From contig NZ_JPMI01000353.1 of the NCBI RefSeq assembly GCF_000733295.1, forward strand, positions 1 through 53,850: DNA of 53,850 nucleotides, written 5' to 3'. This DNA comes from Archangium violaceum Cb vi76 (lineage in GTDB: Bacteria; Myxococcota; Myxococcia; Myxococcales; Myxococcaceae). The notes beneath the pieces are model-generated. The model was not told where the DNA came from. It saw only the letters and a program-made list of their open reading frames with translations, and made no database searches. Below are positions 1 to 7,488 of this stretch, in pieces. Each line of letters begins with the position of its first letter. Within the stretch, counting starts at the first letter, position 1. The position numbers were made by a program, and so were the translations under genes.

Positions 1-240
1 CATCATGGGCATCATCATCGGCATGCCGCCCATCATCGGGTTCATGCCCATCATGCCGCCCATCATCGGGTTCATGCCCATCATCGGCATCATGCCGCCC
101 ATCATCATGGGGTTCATGCCGCCCATCATGGGCATGGGCATGGGCATCATGCCGCCCATCATGGGGTTCATGCCGCCCATCGTCGGGTTCATGCCCATCA
201 TCGGGTTCATGCCCATCATCGGCATCTGATTCATGCCCAT
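1..240. repeat. Tandem 18-21 bp repeats encoding NPMMG(G)M units
   Basis: On the plus strand the block is made of variants of catcatcgggttcatgcc, spaced 18 or 21 bases apart. This corresponds to hexapeptide or heptapeptide units of the Met-rich protein on the minus strand. The repeat makes a spurious plus-strand frame rich in Met, Ile, Pro and Gly. Such arrays can change copy number by slippage. Confidence 0.85.
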
Positions 241-288
241 CATGGGGTTCATTCCGGACTGCATCGGCATCTGGGAGGCAGGCGTCAT
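1..288 (-). CDS. Methionine-rich low-complexity protein, C-terminus outside window
   Basis: The frame stays open from an ATG at 288 to the window edge, giving 96 residues of which I count 46 methionines. After a short leader (MTPASQMPMQSGM) the protein consists of NPMMGM and NPMMGGM units mixed with Pro. A GAGGA motif six bases before the ATG supports the start. No signal peptide or known domain is visible. Met-rich repeats are known from copper-binding proteins and from some structural or secreted proteins, but His and Cys are absent here, so metal binding is only a guess. The C-terminal part, which may hold an identifiable domain, lies outside the window. The gene is divergent from the sigma factor at 516. 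Confidence 0.7.
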   Translation of the reverse strand, partial: MTPASQMPMQSGMNPMMGMNQMPMMGMNPMMGMNPTMGGMNPMMGGMMPMPMPMMGGMNPMMMGGMMPMMGMNPMMGGMMGMNPMMGGMPMMMPMM

Positions 289-515
289 GGTTCGTCCTCG
301 GCGGGTGTGACGGGGAGTGCTGCTTCGGGGCCGGAAGGTAGAGAGGGAGGCCCCCCCGGACAACGCGGTATGGGTTTTTCCTCCAGTGAAACGGAGACGC
401 TGCTCCAGGTGGCGGAGGAGGCGTGTCCGGCAGAGAGCAGTGCCCGGCGCGGATGTGCACTCCCGGTCAGCGCCCCCCCGAGAAGGCCATCCCGGAAGTG
501 CGCTAGAACGGGCCC

Positions 516-1238
516 ATGAGCGCAGATCCGCGAGAGGAAGGACCAGGCGCCTTCCCACCCACGCGCTGGACTGTCATCCGGTCGGCACGGGCCTCGCCGG
601 AGGCCCGCCGCGCGGCGCTCGAGTCCCTGCTGCGCACCTACTGGCGCCCGCTCTACGTCTTCATGCGCCGCCAGGGGCTGGACGCCGAGCCCGCGCGTGA
701 CGCCGTGCAGGATCTGCTCGTGCGGCTGCTGGAGCACGATTTCCTCGAGCGGCTGAGCCCCGAGAAGGGCCGGCTGCGGGGCTACCTGCTGACGGCGGCG
801 CGCAACCACCTGGTGCATCGCCACGAGCGCGAGAGCGCCGCCCGGCGCGGAGGGGGCGTGGCGCCCATGCCGCTGGACTTCGAGCTGGCCGAGCGCATCG
901 CCGCGGAGGACGCACAGGGCCCGGACGAGGCCTTCGAGCGGGAGTGGGCGGCGAGCGTCATGGAGCGGGCGCTGGGGCGGCTGAAGGAGGAGTTCGAGAG
1001 TGGGGCGCGCAAGGGCCCCTTCGCGCTGGTGCTCCAGTTCTTCCGTCCCGGCGAGCCGCCGAGCTACCGGGAGGCGGCGGAGGCACATGGCATGTCGCTG
1101 CCGCAGCTCAAGACGTTCCTGCACCGGGCGCGGGTGCGTTACCGCGAGCTGGTGCGCGAGGAAGTGGCGGACACGGTGGGAGGGCCGGAGGAGGCGGAGG
1201 CCGAGCTCGCCGAGCTGCTGCGGGTGTTGAAGCGATGA
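516..1238 (+). CDS. ECF-type RNA polymerase sigma factor
   Basis: This 240-residue protein has a sigma-70 region 2-like N-terminal half. A TRWTVI motif occurs near residue 18, followed by helices with DAVQDLLVRLLEHDFL and SPEKGRLRGYLLTAARNHL. The C-terminal part (SYREAAEAHGMSLPQLKTFLHRAR) reads as a region 4 helix-turn-helix. The TxWT start and the EKGRFR-like motif resemble sigma factors that sit beside Ser/Thr kinases rather than anti-sigma factors. It should direct polymerase to a small set of promoters. Its stop codon overlaps the start of the kinase at 1235 (ATGA), so the two are translationally coupled. No anti-sigma gene is adjacent. Confidence 0.85.
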   Translation: MSADPREEGPGAFPPTRWTVIRSARASPEARRAALESLLRTYWRPLYVFMRRQGLDAEPARDAVQDLLVRLLEHDFLERLSPEKGRLRGYLLTAARNHLVHRHERESAARRGGGVAPMPLDFELAERIAAEDAQGPDEAFEREWAASVMERALGRLKEEFESGARKGPFALVLQFFRPGEPPSYREAAEAHGMSLPQLKTFLHRARVRYRELVREEVADTVGGPEEAEAELAELLRVLKR

Positions 1239-2695
1239 GCGCCGAGGCGAGGAGCGTCCGTTGTCCACGCTGCGGCACGCCCGGGGTGGGCGGACGCCTG
1301 ACGGTGTGTCCGGGCTGCCTGCTGGACGAGGACGTGGAGGATCCAGGGCGGATCGGCTCGCTGGAGCTGGAGGAGGAGATCGGCCGGGGAGGGATGGGCC
1401 GGGTCTTCCGGGCACGGCACGTGCGGTTGGATCGGCCGGTGGCGGTGAAGTTCCTCGCGGGGGAGGGGGCCTCCAGCGCCGAGGCGCAGGCCCGCTTCGC
1501 CCGGGAGGCGCGGGCGCTGGCGCTGTTGGATCATCCGAACATCGTCCGGGTGCACGACTTCGGCGACGAGGAGGGCGAGCGCTTCCTGGTGATGGAGCTG
1601 GTGGAGGGCCGTTCCCTGGCGGAGCTGCTGCCCATGGCGCCGGCGGAGGCGGTGCGGGTGGTGCTCCAGGTGTGCGACGCGCTGGCCTATGCACATGAGC
1701 GCGGCGTGGTGCACCGGGACATCAAGCCGGCGAACGTGCTGGTGGCGGACGATGGCCCGGTGAAGGTGACGGACTTCGGGATTGCCCGCATCGTGCGCCA
1801 GGAAGGGCCTCGGGACACGCTCACGGCCGCGCACGCCGTGGTGGGCACGCCCGAGTACATGGCGCCCGAGGCGCTCGCCGGGGCCCCGCCGGACCCGCGC
1901 ATGGACGTGTACGCGGTGGGCGTGCTGTTGCACGAGCTGGTGACGGGCCGGCCACCGGTGGCGGGGGCGCCGGCGCTGACGGGAGCGCTGGGAGCGGTGG
2001 TGCGGCGGGCGGTGGCGCTCGAGCCCTCGAGGCGCTACGCGAGCGCGCGGGCACTGGGGCTGGATTTGAGGCGGCTCGCGGATGGAGCGGAGGAGGCGGC
2101 GCTGCCTCCGGACGAGGCCATCTGGCTGCGCGCGGTGGCGGTGCTGCAGGCGGTGGCGAGCGCGCTGGTGCTCTGGGCGCTGGTGGTGTCGGTGACGCCG
2201 CGGGTGGTGGCGCCGCACGAGTTGGATCCGCTCACGATGCAGCCCGCGGCCCGGCTGGCGGATGGCCGGTGGGTGACGCGGGCCCGGTTCGAGACGGGGC
2301 CCATCCTGGGGGCGGTGGCGGGGCTCGCGGTGGCATTGGCGGCGTATGGGCTGCTGCGCAGACACTGGCGCCACGAGGGCCTGGACGCGCCCGCGCCGGA
2401 GGTACCGCTGCGCGAGAGCCGGAGCTTCCTGGGAGTGGCGTTGGCCTGCTCGGGGCTGTTCGCCCTGCGGGGGGTGCTGGAGTGGGGCGCGGGTATTTCC
2501 ATGCCCCCCTTCATGCCGCTGGTGGGGGGGCTGCTGGAGCTGTCGGCGCTCTACCTGCTGTGCGTCTCCATCCTGGAGGCCTGGAGGCGCCAGCGCCCGC
2601 TCTCGCGAGAGCCGGTGCTGTGGGTGGGACTGGTGCTGATGCTGACCCCGCCGGTGCTCGAGTTCGGCATGTACCTGTGGCGCTGGCAGCCGTGA
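1235..2695 (+). CDS. Membrane Ser/Thr protein kinase with N-terminal zinc ribbon
   Basis: This 486-residue protein starts with a CxxC...CxxC ribbon (C10, C13, C25, C28). A Hanks-type kinase domain follows from about residue 43. It has the Gly loop GRGGMGRV, VAVK lysine K72, HRD aspartate D162 with N167, DFG aspartate D180 and a GTPEYMAPE activation segment, so it should be active. The C-terminal third contains about four or five hydrophobic segments (from about residue 305), anchoring it in the inner membrane. The start overlaps the sigma gene stop, which gives a shorter protein than the longest open frame (944) and keeps the ribbon. The likely role is to control the partner sigma factor by phosphorylation in response to a membrane signal. 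Confidence 0.9.
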   Translation: MSAEARSVRCPRCGTPGVGGRLTVCPGCLLDEDVEDPGRIGSLELEEEIGRGGMGRVFRARHVRLDRPVAVKFLAGEGASSAEAQARFAREARALALLDHPNIVRVHDFGDEEGERFLVMELVEGRSLAELLPMAPAEAVRVVLQVCDALAYAHERGVVHRDIKPANVLVADDGPVKVTDFGIARIVRQEGPRDTLTAAHAVVGTPEYMAPEALAGAPPDPRMDVYAVGVLLHELVTGRPPVAGAPALTGALGAVVRRAVALEPSRRYASARALGLDLRRLADGAEEAALPPDEAIWLRAVAVLQAVASALVLWALVVSVTPRVVAPHELDPLTMQPAARLADGRWVTRARFETGPILGAVAGLAVALAAYGLLRRHWRHEGLDAPAPEVPLRESRSFLGVALACSGLFALRGVLEWGAGISMPPFMPLVGGLLELSALYLLCVSILEAWRRQRPLSREPVLWVGLVLMLTPPVLEFGMYLWRWQP

Positions 2696-2729
2696 GGCGT
2701 TCGGTTCAGGGTCGTGGCGGAGGGGCTCG

Positions 2730-4394
2730 ATGACGCGCAACGGAGAGCCGCGAGCGGTCATGATCGGGCTCGTGGTGTTGCTGTTGCAGGGGTGCGCCAC
2801 CGTGCCGCACCGCGTGTCATCTCCGGGCGAGGTGACGCTCGTTTCCACCCAATGGAGCGCCTCGGCCCCGGAGAACGAGGGGAACGCCGAGGCGCGGCGG
2901 GCGGAGGTGGAGTGGGTGCTGGCGCGGATGTGGGACGCGGCCAGCGGCGAGCAGCAGGTGGGCACGGAGTTGGAGCTCACCTTCTGGGTGGAGCGTGGGG
3001 CCTTCACGCTGCTGTCCCAGCGCCGGAGCGTGGTGGGAGGAGAGAAGGGGCAGGTAGCGAGGGCGGAGGCCTTCACGCGAGAGCTGAGGGGATTGCTCAC
3101 CGTGCTCGCCGAGACGCGCACGGGAGCGCTGGCCTTCACGCTGCACCGGGAGCGGAGCCGTTGGAGGGTGGACTACGGGGCGGCCGCTCTGGAGGAGCCT
3201 CCAGAGGCGAGGAAACATCCGGCGCGGCGCACGGGGGCCATCGCCGGACCGCTCCTGGCGGTGCAGGCCATGTCGAAGCAGGTGGTGCGCCTGCTCCAGG
3301 TGCCCGCGGGCGCTTCGGCGCGCATGACGGTGGAGCTCTCCCTGGAGGATGACCGGCTGACGGGCTGGAAATCGGGGCCCTACCAGGCCGGGTCAGGTGG
3401 CGGGGTGCGTCCCGCGGACGGATGGGCAGCGCAGGCTCTCATGCTGGCGGTATTGCCCTTCACACGGGGACTGGGCCCACGCACGGTGAGGGTGGAACTG
3501 TCCGGGACGCATGAGGGGGCGAGCACTACCTCGCACTGGCGGGTGGAGCGGGCCGAGACGTTGCGGCCGGCGCCTGGGGACGAGGCGTTGGAGGACGTGC
3601 TGCGCGAGTACCGCCAGCTGCACGCGGACATCTTCCACCGCTACCGAGAGGAGATGGTGGACTCGGTGAAGCTGGCGGGGGCCTTCACCCTGGAGCAGGT
3701 GGCCCTCTGTGTCATCGGTGGATTGGTGGGGAAGGGCCTGCACCTGGCCTTCGAGGCCATGGCGCCCACGGTGATGCGGGTGGTGACCCGGGGCGGCGCA
3801 GCGGGGATGCGCTGGTTTCGCACACAACTCGTCCGGGCGGGGCGCAAGGACCAGGAGTTGTTGCGGCGGCTCTTCGCGAAGGTGGAGACGGAGGGCTTCG
3901 ACTCCCTCTCCACCGCCGAGCGCAATGAGCTCACCGAGCTCCTGCGGCGCATGGAGCAGTCGCTCACCGTCAAGGTGGACAAGAAGGCAAAGGACGCGCT
4001 TCGTGCCAGGGCTAAAGATGATTTCTATGATGTCTTCCACCCTGAGCTGAATAAGCTATTGAGGGACGCTGATGGGCACCGATATGACGTTCATCACCTC
4101 GTCCCTCTGGAGTATGCCCACCTCTTTCCCGAGTTGGACATCAACGCCGCCGCCAATCTCAAGGCACTGGGCAAGCCCGCTCACGAGGGTATCAACAAAA
4201 TGTGGAATGTTTTCCGAATGAAGGTTGGTGGTAGCACGGCCAGTCCCGAACAGGTGAAGAAGATGGTGGCCATCACCGAGCAGCACTTCGGGCGCTGGTT
4301 CAATAAGGTATATGAACCGGGCCAGTCAGACACTCTGCTCGAAAAGGCTACGGCGGCGGCACTGAATGATGTTCGTGCCCTGGTCTCAAGGTGA
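2730..4394 (+). CDS. SitA-like lipoprotein toxin with C-terminal HNH-type nuclease
   Basis: This 554-residue protein has a signal peptide ending in the lipobox LQGC (C22), preceded by GGAGG six bases before ATG. The middle is a non-catalytic carrier region with a hydrophobic stretch near 325-350. The last ~120 residues look like a treble-clef/HNH nuclease: YDVHHLVPLEYAHLFPELDIN (H455, H456, H464) followed by N476-L477 and PAHEGIN (H485). Base use becomes visibly more AT-rich from about 4010, matching an exchangeable toxin tip. Two SUKH-like immunity genes follow at once. Lipoprotein toxins of this layout (SitA family of Myxococcus xanthus) are handed to neighbours by TraA/TraB outer-membrane exchange. 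The exact target, DNA or RNA, is not readable from sequence. Confidence 0.75.
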   Translation: MTRNGEPRAVMIGLVVLLLQGCATVPHRVSSPGEVTLVSTQWSASAPENEGNAEARRAEVEWVLARMWDAASGEQQVGTELELTFWVERGAFTLLSQRRSVVGGEKGQVARAEAFTRELRGLLTVLAETRTGALAFTLHRERSRWRVDYGAAALEEPPEARKHPARRTGAIAGPLLAVQAMSKQVVRLLQVPAGASARMTVELSLEDDRLTGWKSGPYQAGSGGGVRPADGWAAQALMLAVLPFTRGLGPRTVRVELSGTHEGASTTSHWRVERAETLRPAPGDEALEDVLREYRQLHADIFHRYREEMVDSVKLAGAFTLEQVALCVIGGLVGKGLHLAFEAMAPTVMRVVTRGGAAGMRWFRTQLVRAGRKDQELLRRLFAKVETEGFDSLSTAERNELTELLRRMEQSLTVKVDKKAKDALRARAKDDFYDVFHPELNKLLRDADGHRYDVHHLVPLEYAHLFPELDINAAANLKALGKPAHEGINKMWNVFRMKVGGSTASPEQVKKMVAITEQHFGRWFNKVYEPGQSDTLLEKATAAALNDVRALVSR

Positions 4395-4407
4395 AGAGGA
4401 GAGACGT

Positions 4408-5082
4408 ATGATGATAGACGTTCCCATGCCTGGACTTGAGCGGTTGCTGGTGGCCTGCGAGAAATATCCCGTCCAAGCCAGGATTCGAAAGTCCTGGGAA
4501 GGTGCGCCAACTGCGGGAACTCTTCTGTTGGGTCGGCCTATGGATCCGATGCTGGCCGCCTTCTATTCACGGCTGGGCGGGCTCCTGCTCGATTCCGGTC
4601 TCTATGTCAATGCATGCGATAAGCAGGTGAACGGCGTTCTCATGGCGAACGAGCACATTCAACGGCACTGGCTCGAACCGTTCCGGTCTCTCCTCGTTTT
4701 CGGGGGGGAGGAGGCATTATCCTATCGCTATGCCACGGTTCCGAGTCTGGCGGATGCGCAGGGCGTCCAACCGGTCGTCAAGGTCGACCCCTACGAGGAC
4801 ATCTACGCTCTCCCCATTGCCTCCAACGTAGATTGCTTCTTCGACACTTACGCCCGCTACTTGGAGCTCGTTTACGAGACGCTCGGGGTGGGAGAGGAGC
4901 GCGGTGCATGGCCCGTCTTTCCCTGGGACGTGCCTGAGTTCATCGCCACCGACCGGACGCTGATGAACATGCTGGTGGAAGGCCGCTTCGACTTCCTGAT
5001 GTTCCGGGAGGGAGTCGATGCCCAACGGACCCACAAGGAAATCCGGGCGTGGATCGCCCAACTCAGGGCAGTGAGCACGTGA
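4408..5082 (+). CDS. SUKH-like immunity protein, copy 1
   Basis: This 224-residue protein is probably the cognate immunity protein of the nuclease toxin ending 13 bases upstream. The SMI1/KNR4 (SUKH)-like part includes an RSLLVFGGEE strand and YEDIYALPIASNVDCFFDTYARYLE near the middle; the 'PIASN..FF..Y' pattern is the usual SUKH C-terminal helix. The start ATGATG at 4408 is preceded by GAGGAG at six to seven bases. There is no signal peptide, so it acts in the cytoplasm. Beginning at ATG 4366 instead would overlap the toxin gene. A paralogue of about the same length follows at 5176. SUKH proteins protect against many nuclease toxins, so the assignment rests partly on position. Confidence 0.75.
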   Translation: MMIDVPMPGLERLLVACEKYPVQARIRKSWEGAPTAGTLLLGRPMDPMLAAFYSRLGGLLLDSGLYVNACDKQVNGVLMANEHIQRHWLEPFRSLLVFGGEEALSYRYATVPSLADAQGVQPVVKVDPYEDIYALPIASNVDCFFDTYARYLELVYETLGVGEERGAWPVFPWDVPEFIATDRTLMNMLVEGRFDFLMFREGVDAQRTHKEIRAWIAQLRAVST

Positions 5083-5112
5083 TTGGCCGCGGACCAATGC
5101 GGATGGTGATAG

Positions 5113-5160
5113 TGGGGTTGCGGTAATGCTGAGGATGTTCGTGCTCTGGTTTCGAGGTGA
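5113..5160 (+). pseudogene. Remnant of a toxin C-terminus upstream of the second immunity gene
   Basis: After an in-frame TAG at 5110-5112, the frame reads WGCGNAEDVRALVSR and stops at 5158-5160. The resident toxin ends ALNDVRALVSR at 4394, and the DNA on both sides of the stop matches as well. No start codon or upstream body is present. This is the last trace of a second toxin gene whose immunity gene survives at 5176. Confidence 0.75.
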
Positions 5161-5175
5161 TGGGGAGAGACGCTG

Positions 5176-5847
5176 ATGAAAGACCTTTCCATGCCCGGAC
5201 TCGAGCGGCTGATGACGGCCTGCGAGAAGTACCCTGTCCGAGCCAGCACTCGAAAGCACTGGAGCGGTGCTCCGACTGCAGGTGTGCCAGTGCTGGGCCG
5301 GCCCCTGGACCCGATGTTGGCCGCCTTCTATTCACGGCTGGGCGGGCTCCATCTCTATCTCGATCTCTTCGTGGAGCCCTGTGATGAACAGGTGAATGGC
5401 ATCCTCATGGCGAACGAGGACGCCCAGCGCTACTGGCCCGAGCCGTTCCGCTCTCTTCTCATCTTCGGGTGCAAGGAGGCCTCGTCCTATACCTACGCCA
5501 CGGTCCCGAGTCTGGCGGATGCGCGGGGCTTCCAACCGGTCGTCGAGATCGACCCCTACGAGGACATCTACGCACTTCCCATTGCCTCCAACGTAGACCG
5601 CTTCTTCGACACCTACGCCCGCTACCTGGAGCTCGTTTACGAGACGCTCGGGGTGGGTGAGGAACGAGGTGCATGGCCCGCCTTTCCCTGGGAAGTGCCT
5701 GAGCTCATCGCCACCGACCGGACGCTGATGAACATGCTGGTGGAAGGCCGCTTCGACTTCCTGATGTTCCGGGAGGGCGTCGATGCCCAACGGACCCACA
5801 AGGAAATCCGGGAATGGATCGCCCAACTCCGGGCCGCGGGCACGTGA
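5176..5847 (+). CDS. SUKH-like immunity protein, copy 2
   Basis: This 223-residue paralogue of the protein at 4408 is collinear over its whole length. From about residue 95 on, the two differ at few positions: both carry EIDPYEDIYALPIASN or its close variant, the FP-W motif, and the end MFREGVDAQRTHKEIR-W. The N-terminal quarter is more divergent (LMTACEKYPVRASTRKHW against LLVACEKYPVQARIRKSW). A GGGGAG motif lies eight bases before ATG. It is preceded by the last codons of a lost toxin, so it is probably an orphan immunity gene against a related toxin, or a spare copy for the same one. Confidence 0.75.
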   Translation: MKDLSMPGLERLMTACEKYPVRASTRKHWSGAPTAGVPVLGRPLDPMLAAFYSRLGGLHLYLDLFVEPCDEQVNGILMANEDAQRYWPEPFRSLLIFGCKEASSYTYATVPSLADARGFQPVVEIDPYEDIYALPIASNVDRFFDTYARYLELVYETLGVGEERGAWPAFPWEVPELIATDRTLMNMLVEGRFDFLMFREGVDAQRTHKEIREWIAQLRAAGT

Positions 5848-5915
5848 GTTGTCCTGCAGCTCGCATCGACTTCACGGACTGGAGTGGCTTGTCCACGTGA
5901 GACGCTCGTTGCGCC

Positions 5916-6755
5916 TCACTCATCCGTATCGACAGGGCTTCCTTCCGCCTGCCGCGCCTTTTCCATCTCCTCGATCCTCTTCTTCTCTTCCTCCCAACCC
6001 TTCAGGATTGAAATGGGATGAAGCGTGTGGTGAGCGATCTTCCGGTGATGGATGGCGATGTAATGCTCACCAGCGATCTGGACGAATACCCAGATGGGAT
6101 GCGCTGGTTGGCTCGCCCACCACGCCTCTGCCTCCGCGCGGGTGGCGAATACCGCTGCTGGAGGAGGAACCCCTCTCGACGTGACGGCCTCGATGAATCG
6201 CTCCAGGGTGTACTGTCGCTCGAATCCGCGCACGGCCCTGTCACGAAAGTAGAAGACCTCGAGGTAATCGTCCCCCACGAGGACATAGGCACTGCTTGGC
6301 GGCTCGGCGAGATTGTTCAGCCACGCCTCTGCTTCTTGACGGGTGTCGAAGCGAGCGATGACAGGCGGCGGATTCCCATAGAACGTCTTGAGATAATCGT
6401 AGAACTCGTCCTGCTGGCCGGTTGAACGAATGAAATCAAGTTCGTCGATGACGATTTGAACGAGGTGTTGGTCGCCTGGGGACTGTTGGGAATCGCGAAT
6501 CCGCGAGAGGATCTCCCGGGCCTGGGTGATGCGCTCGCTGTACTCACCACTCCACGCGGATGCTTCGGCGGGGTGACGATCAGCGGCGGCACGCCCAAGG
6601 TAATCCTCGAAGCGATACACCTGACCCGTGCGCCAGATGTAGAAGTTCGCTTCTTGAATCAAGCGATACAGCCCCTCGTCTTCACGTGCCCGTGTCGCTC
6701 GCCAAAGCTTTGCAAGCAATATCCCGGCACTCGAGAGCAGTTCGAAGATCGTCAC
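5916..6755 (-). CDS. TREEA-W repeat protein, partner of six-Cys lipoprotein (cassette A)
   Basis: This 279-residue soluble protein has no signal peptide. It is built from internal repeats. Helical units of the pattern 'h..A..FI...G....F..YL' lie at about 30-54 and 97-123. Two beta/alpha units start RFDTRQEAEAWL (about 135-170) and VFATRAEAEAWW (about 202-240), each followed by strands ending in a DDYLEV or GEHYIAI-type motif. A charged helix closes the protein. It starts with GTG, which overlaps the stop of the lipoprotein gene upstream (GTGA), so the two are co-translated. Relatives in this window are 26844-27485 and 29011-29406. I know no family name. By position and cytoplasmic nature I infer immunity to the lipoprotein. 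Confidence 0.8.
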   Translation of the reverse strand: MTIFELLSSAGILLAKLWRATRAREDEGLYRLIQEANFYIWRTGQVYRFEDYLGRAAADRHPAEASAWSGEYSERITQAREILSRIRDSQQSPGDQHLVQIVIDELDFIRSTGQQDEFYDYLKTFYGNPPPVIARFDTRQEAEAWLNNLAEPPSSAYVLVGDDYLEVFYFRDRAVRGFERQYTLERFIEAVTSRGVPPPAAVFATRAEAEAWWASQPAHPIWVFVQIAGEHYIAIHHRKIAHHTLHPISILKGWEEEKKRIEEMEKARQAEGSPVDTDE

Positions 6756-7414
6756 GGCTTCACCGCTAGCATTCGAGACGTGGACATTGGGTTCGACGAA
6801 GCCATGGCCAGGAGGGGCAGGAGTGCGAGCCCACTACCTCCAGAGCCCACGAAGACGGCGACGAAAGCAACACCCGCGATGACCACGACAGTCCCAACGA
6901 GGATGGTGTTGCGGTTCTCCTTGACCCAGTCGACCGCGGGCGCGATGGCCTCGAATTTCACGGGTTTGGGCTCCACATCGTGCTGGCAGTTCGCGAGTTG
7001 CTTCATACAAGCCCCGTCACAATACGCATACTTGCCGGTGCGCCACGGTCCATGGACACGGGCGTCGTATACATACTTGCTGACCTGACGTATCCGCGTG
7101 CTCGCGAGACACTCGGGGACGCAGACTTCGTACTCGTGCTGGCACTCCTCGGCGGTGAAGGTGGCGGTAACGACCCGCCCGTAGAACCCGTTGGCGTGGG
7201 CTTGGCTTTGGTTCGTGTTCAGCTCGAATTCCGCGACCGGCCGCCAGCTGTGGGTGACCCGTCCGTCCGGTTGTTGGGTGATGAATAGGACGTATCTGGC
7301 CAGGTCCTCGGGACCCGTGGGCCCGGTGGCCGAGACGCGCGTCGTACCGCAGGCGATAAGCAGGAGGGCAAGACTCGCCGCAGTGGCTTGATGGGTGACG
7401 GATGCCGTTTTCAT
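6752..7414 (-). CDS. Six-cysteine lipoprotein with hydrophobic C-terminus (cassette A)
   Basis: This 220-residue protein has a signal peptide ending in LIAC (C22), a good lipobox. Six further cysteines form two mirror-image clusters: C91-x6-C98-x3-C102 and C132-x3-C136-x6-C143. A linker with DWVKENRNTILVGTVV leads into a long hydrophobic segment (about 170-204). I chose ATG 7414 because the longer GTG frame to 7465 would run through a degraded immunity-gene remnant and bury the signal peptide. The same cysteine spacing and a similar C-terminus occur in the protein at 28480-28992. A membrane-active effector reaching the envelope as a lipoprotein is my inference. No catalytic motif is visible. 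Confidence 0.8.
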   Translation of the reverse strand: MKTASVTHQATAASLALLLIACGTTRVSATGPTGPEDLARYVLFITQQPDGRVTHSWRPVAEFELNTNQSQAHANGFYGRVVTATFTAEECQHEYEVCVPECLASTRIRQVSKYVYDARVHGPWRTGKYAYCDGACMKQLANCQHDVEPKPVKFEAIAPAVDWVKENRNTILVGTVVVIAGVAFVAVFVGSGGSGLALLPLLAMASSNPMSTSRMLAVKP

Positions 7415-7452
7415 GTAGGGGGCAATCCCGCAGTGGGGCTGAGATGAATTCG

Positions 7453-7488
7453 GAGTGGATCGCACACTTCCGGGCAGCGGACACGTAG
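7453..7488 (+). pseudogene. 3' remnant of a third SUKH-like immunity gene
   Basis: The frame reads EWIAHFRAADT then TAG. The immunity genes end EWIAQLRAAGT and AWIAQLRAVST. Over the 36 bases I count 28 identical to the end of the gene at 5176. No more of the gene is recognisable upstream, where cassette A begins on the other strand. Cassette A therefore sits between an intact immunity gene and the tail of another. Confidence 0.7.

Larger units (their letters stand above)
4360..5847 (+). repeat. Tandem duplication of toxin 3' tip plus immunity gene (unit ~766 bp)
   Basis: Bases 4360-5082 and 5126-5847 align end to end at an offset of about 766. The similarity starts inside the last codons of the toxin (...DVRALVSR, stop), runs through the ribosome-binding site (ggagagacg) and covers the whole immunity gene. 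The 3' halves are nearly identical, while the 5' parts have diverged. This points to an old tandem duplication, or recombination between a resident and an incoming toxin/immunity cassette. Confidence 0.8.

Noticed and set aside
5-229. Plus-strand frame of Met, Ile, Pro and Gly at the window start
   Set aside because: It is the antisense of the Met-rich repeat; the minus-strand frame has a start with a ribosome-binding site and a longer open run.
1-240. CRISPR array suggested by regular repeats
   Set aside because: Units are 18-21 bases with no unique spacers, and translate to peptide repeats.
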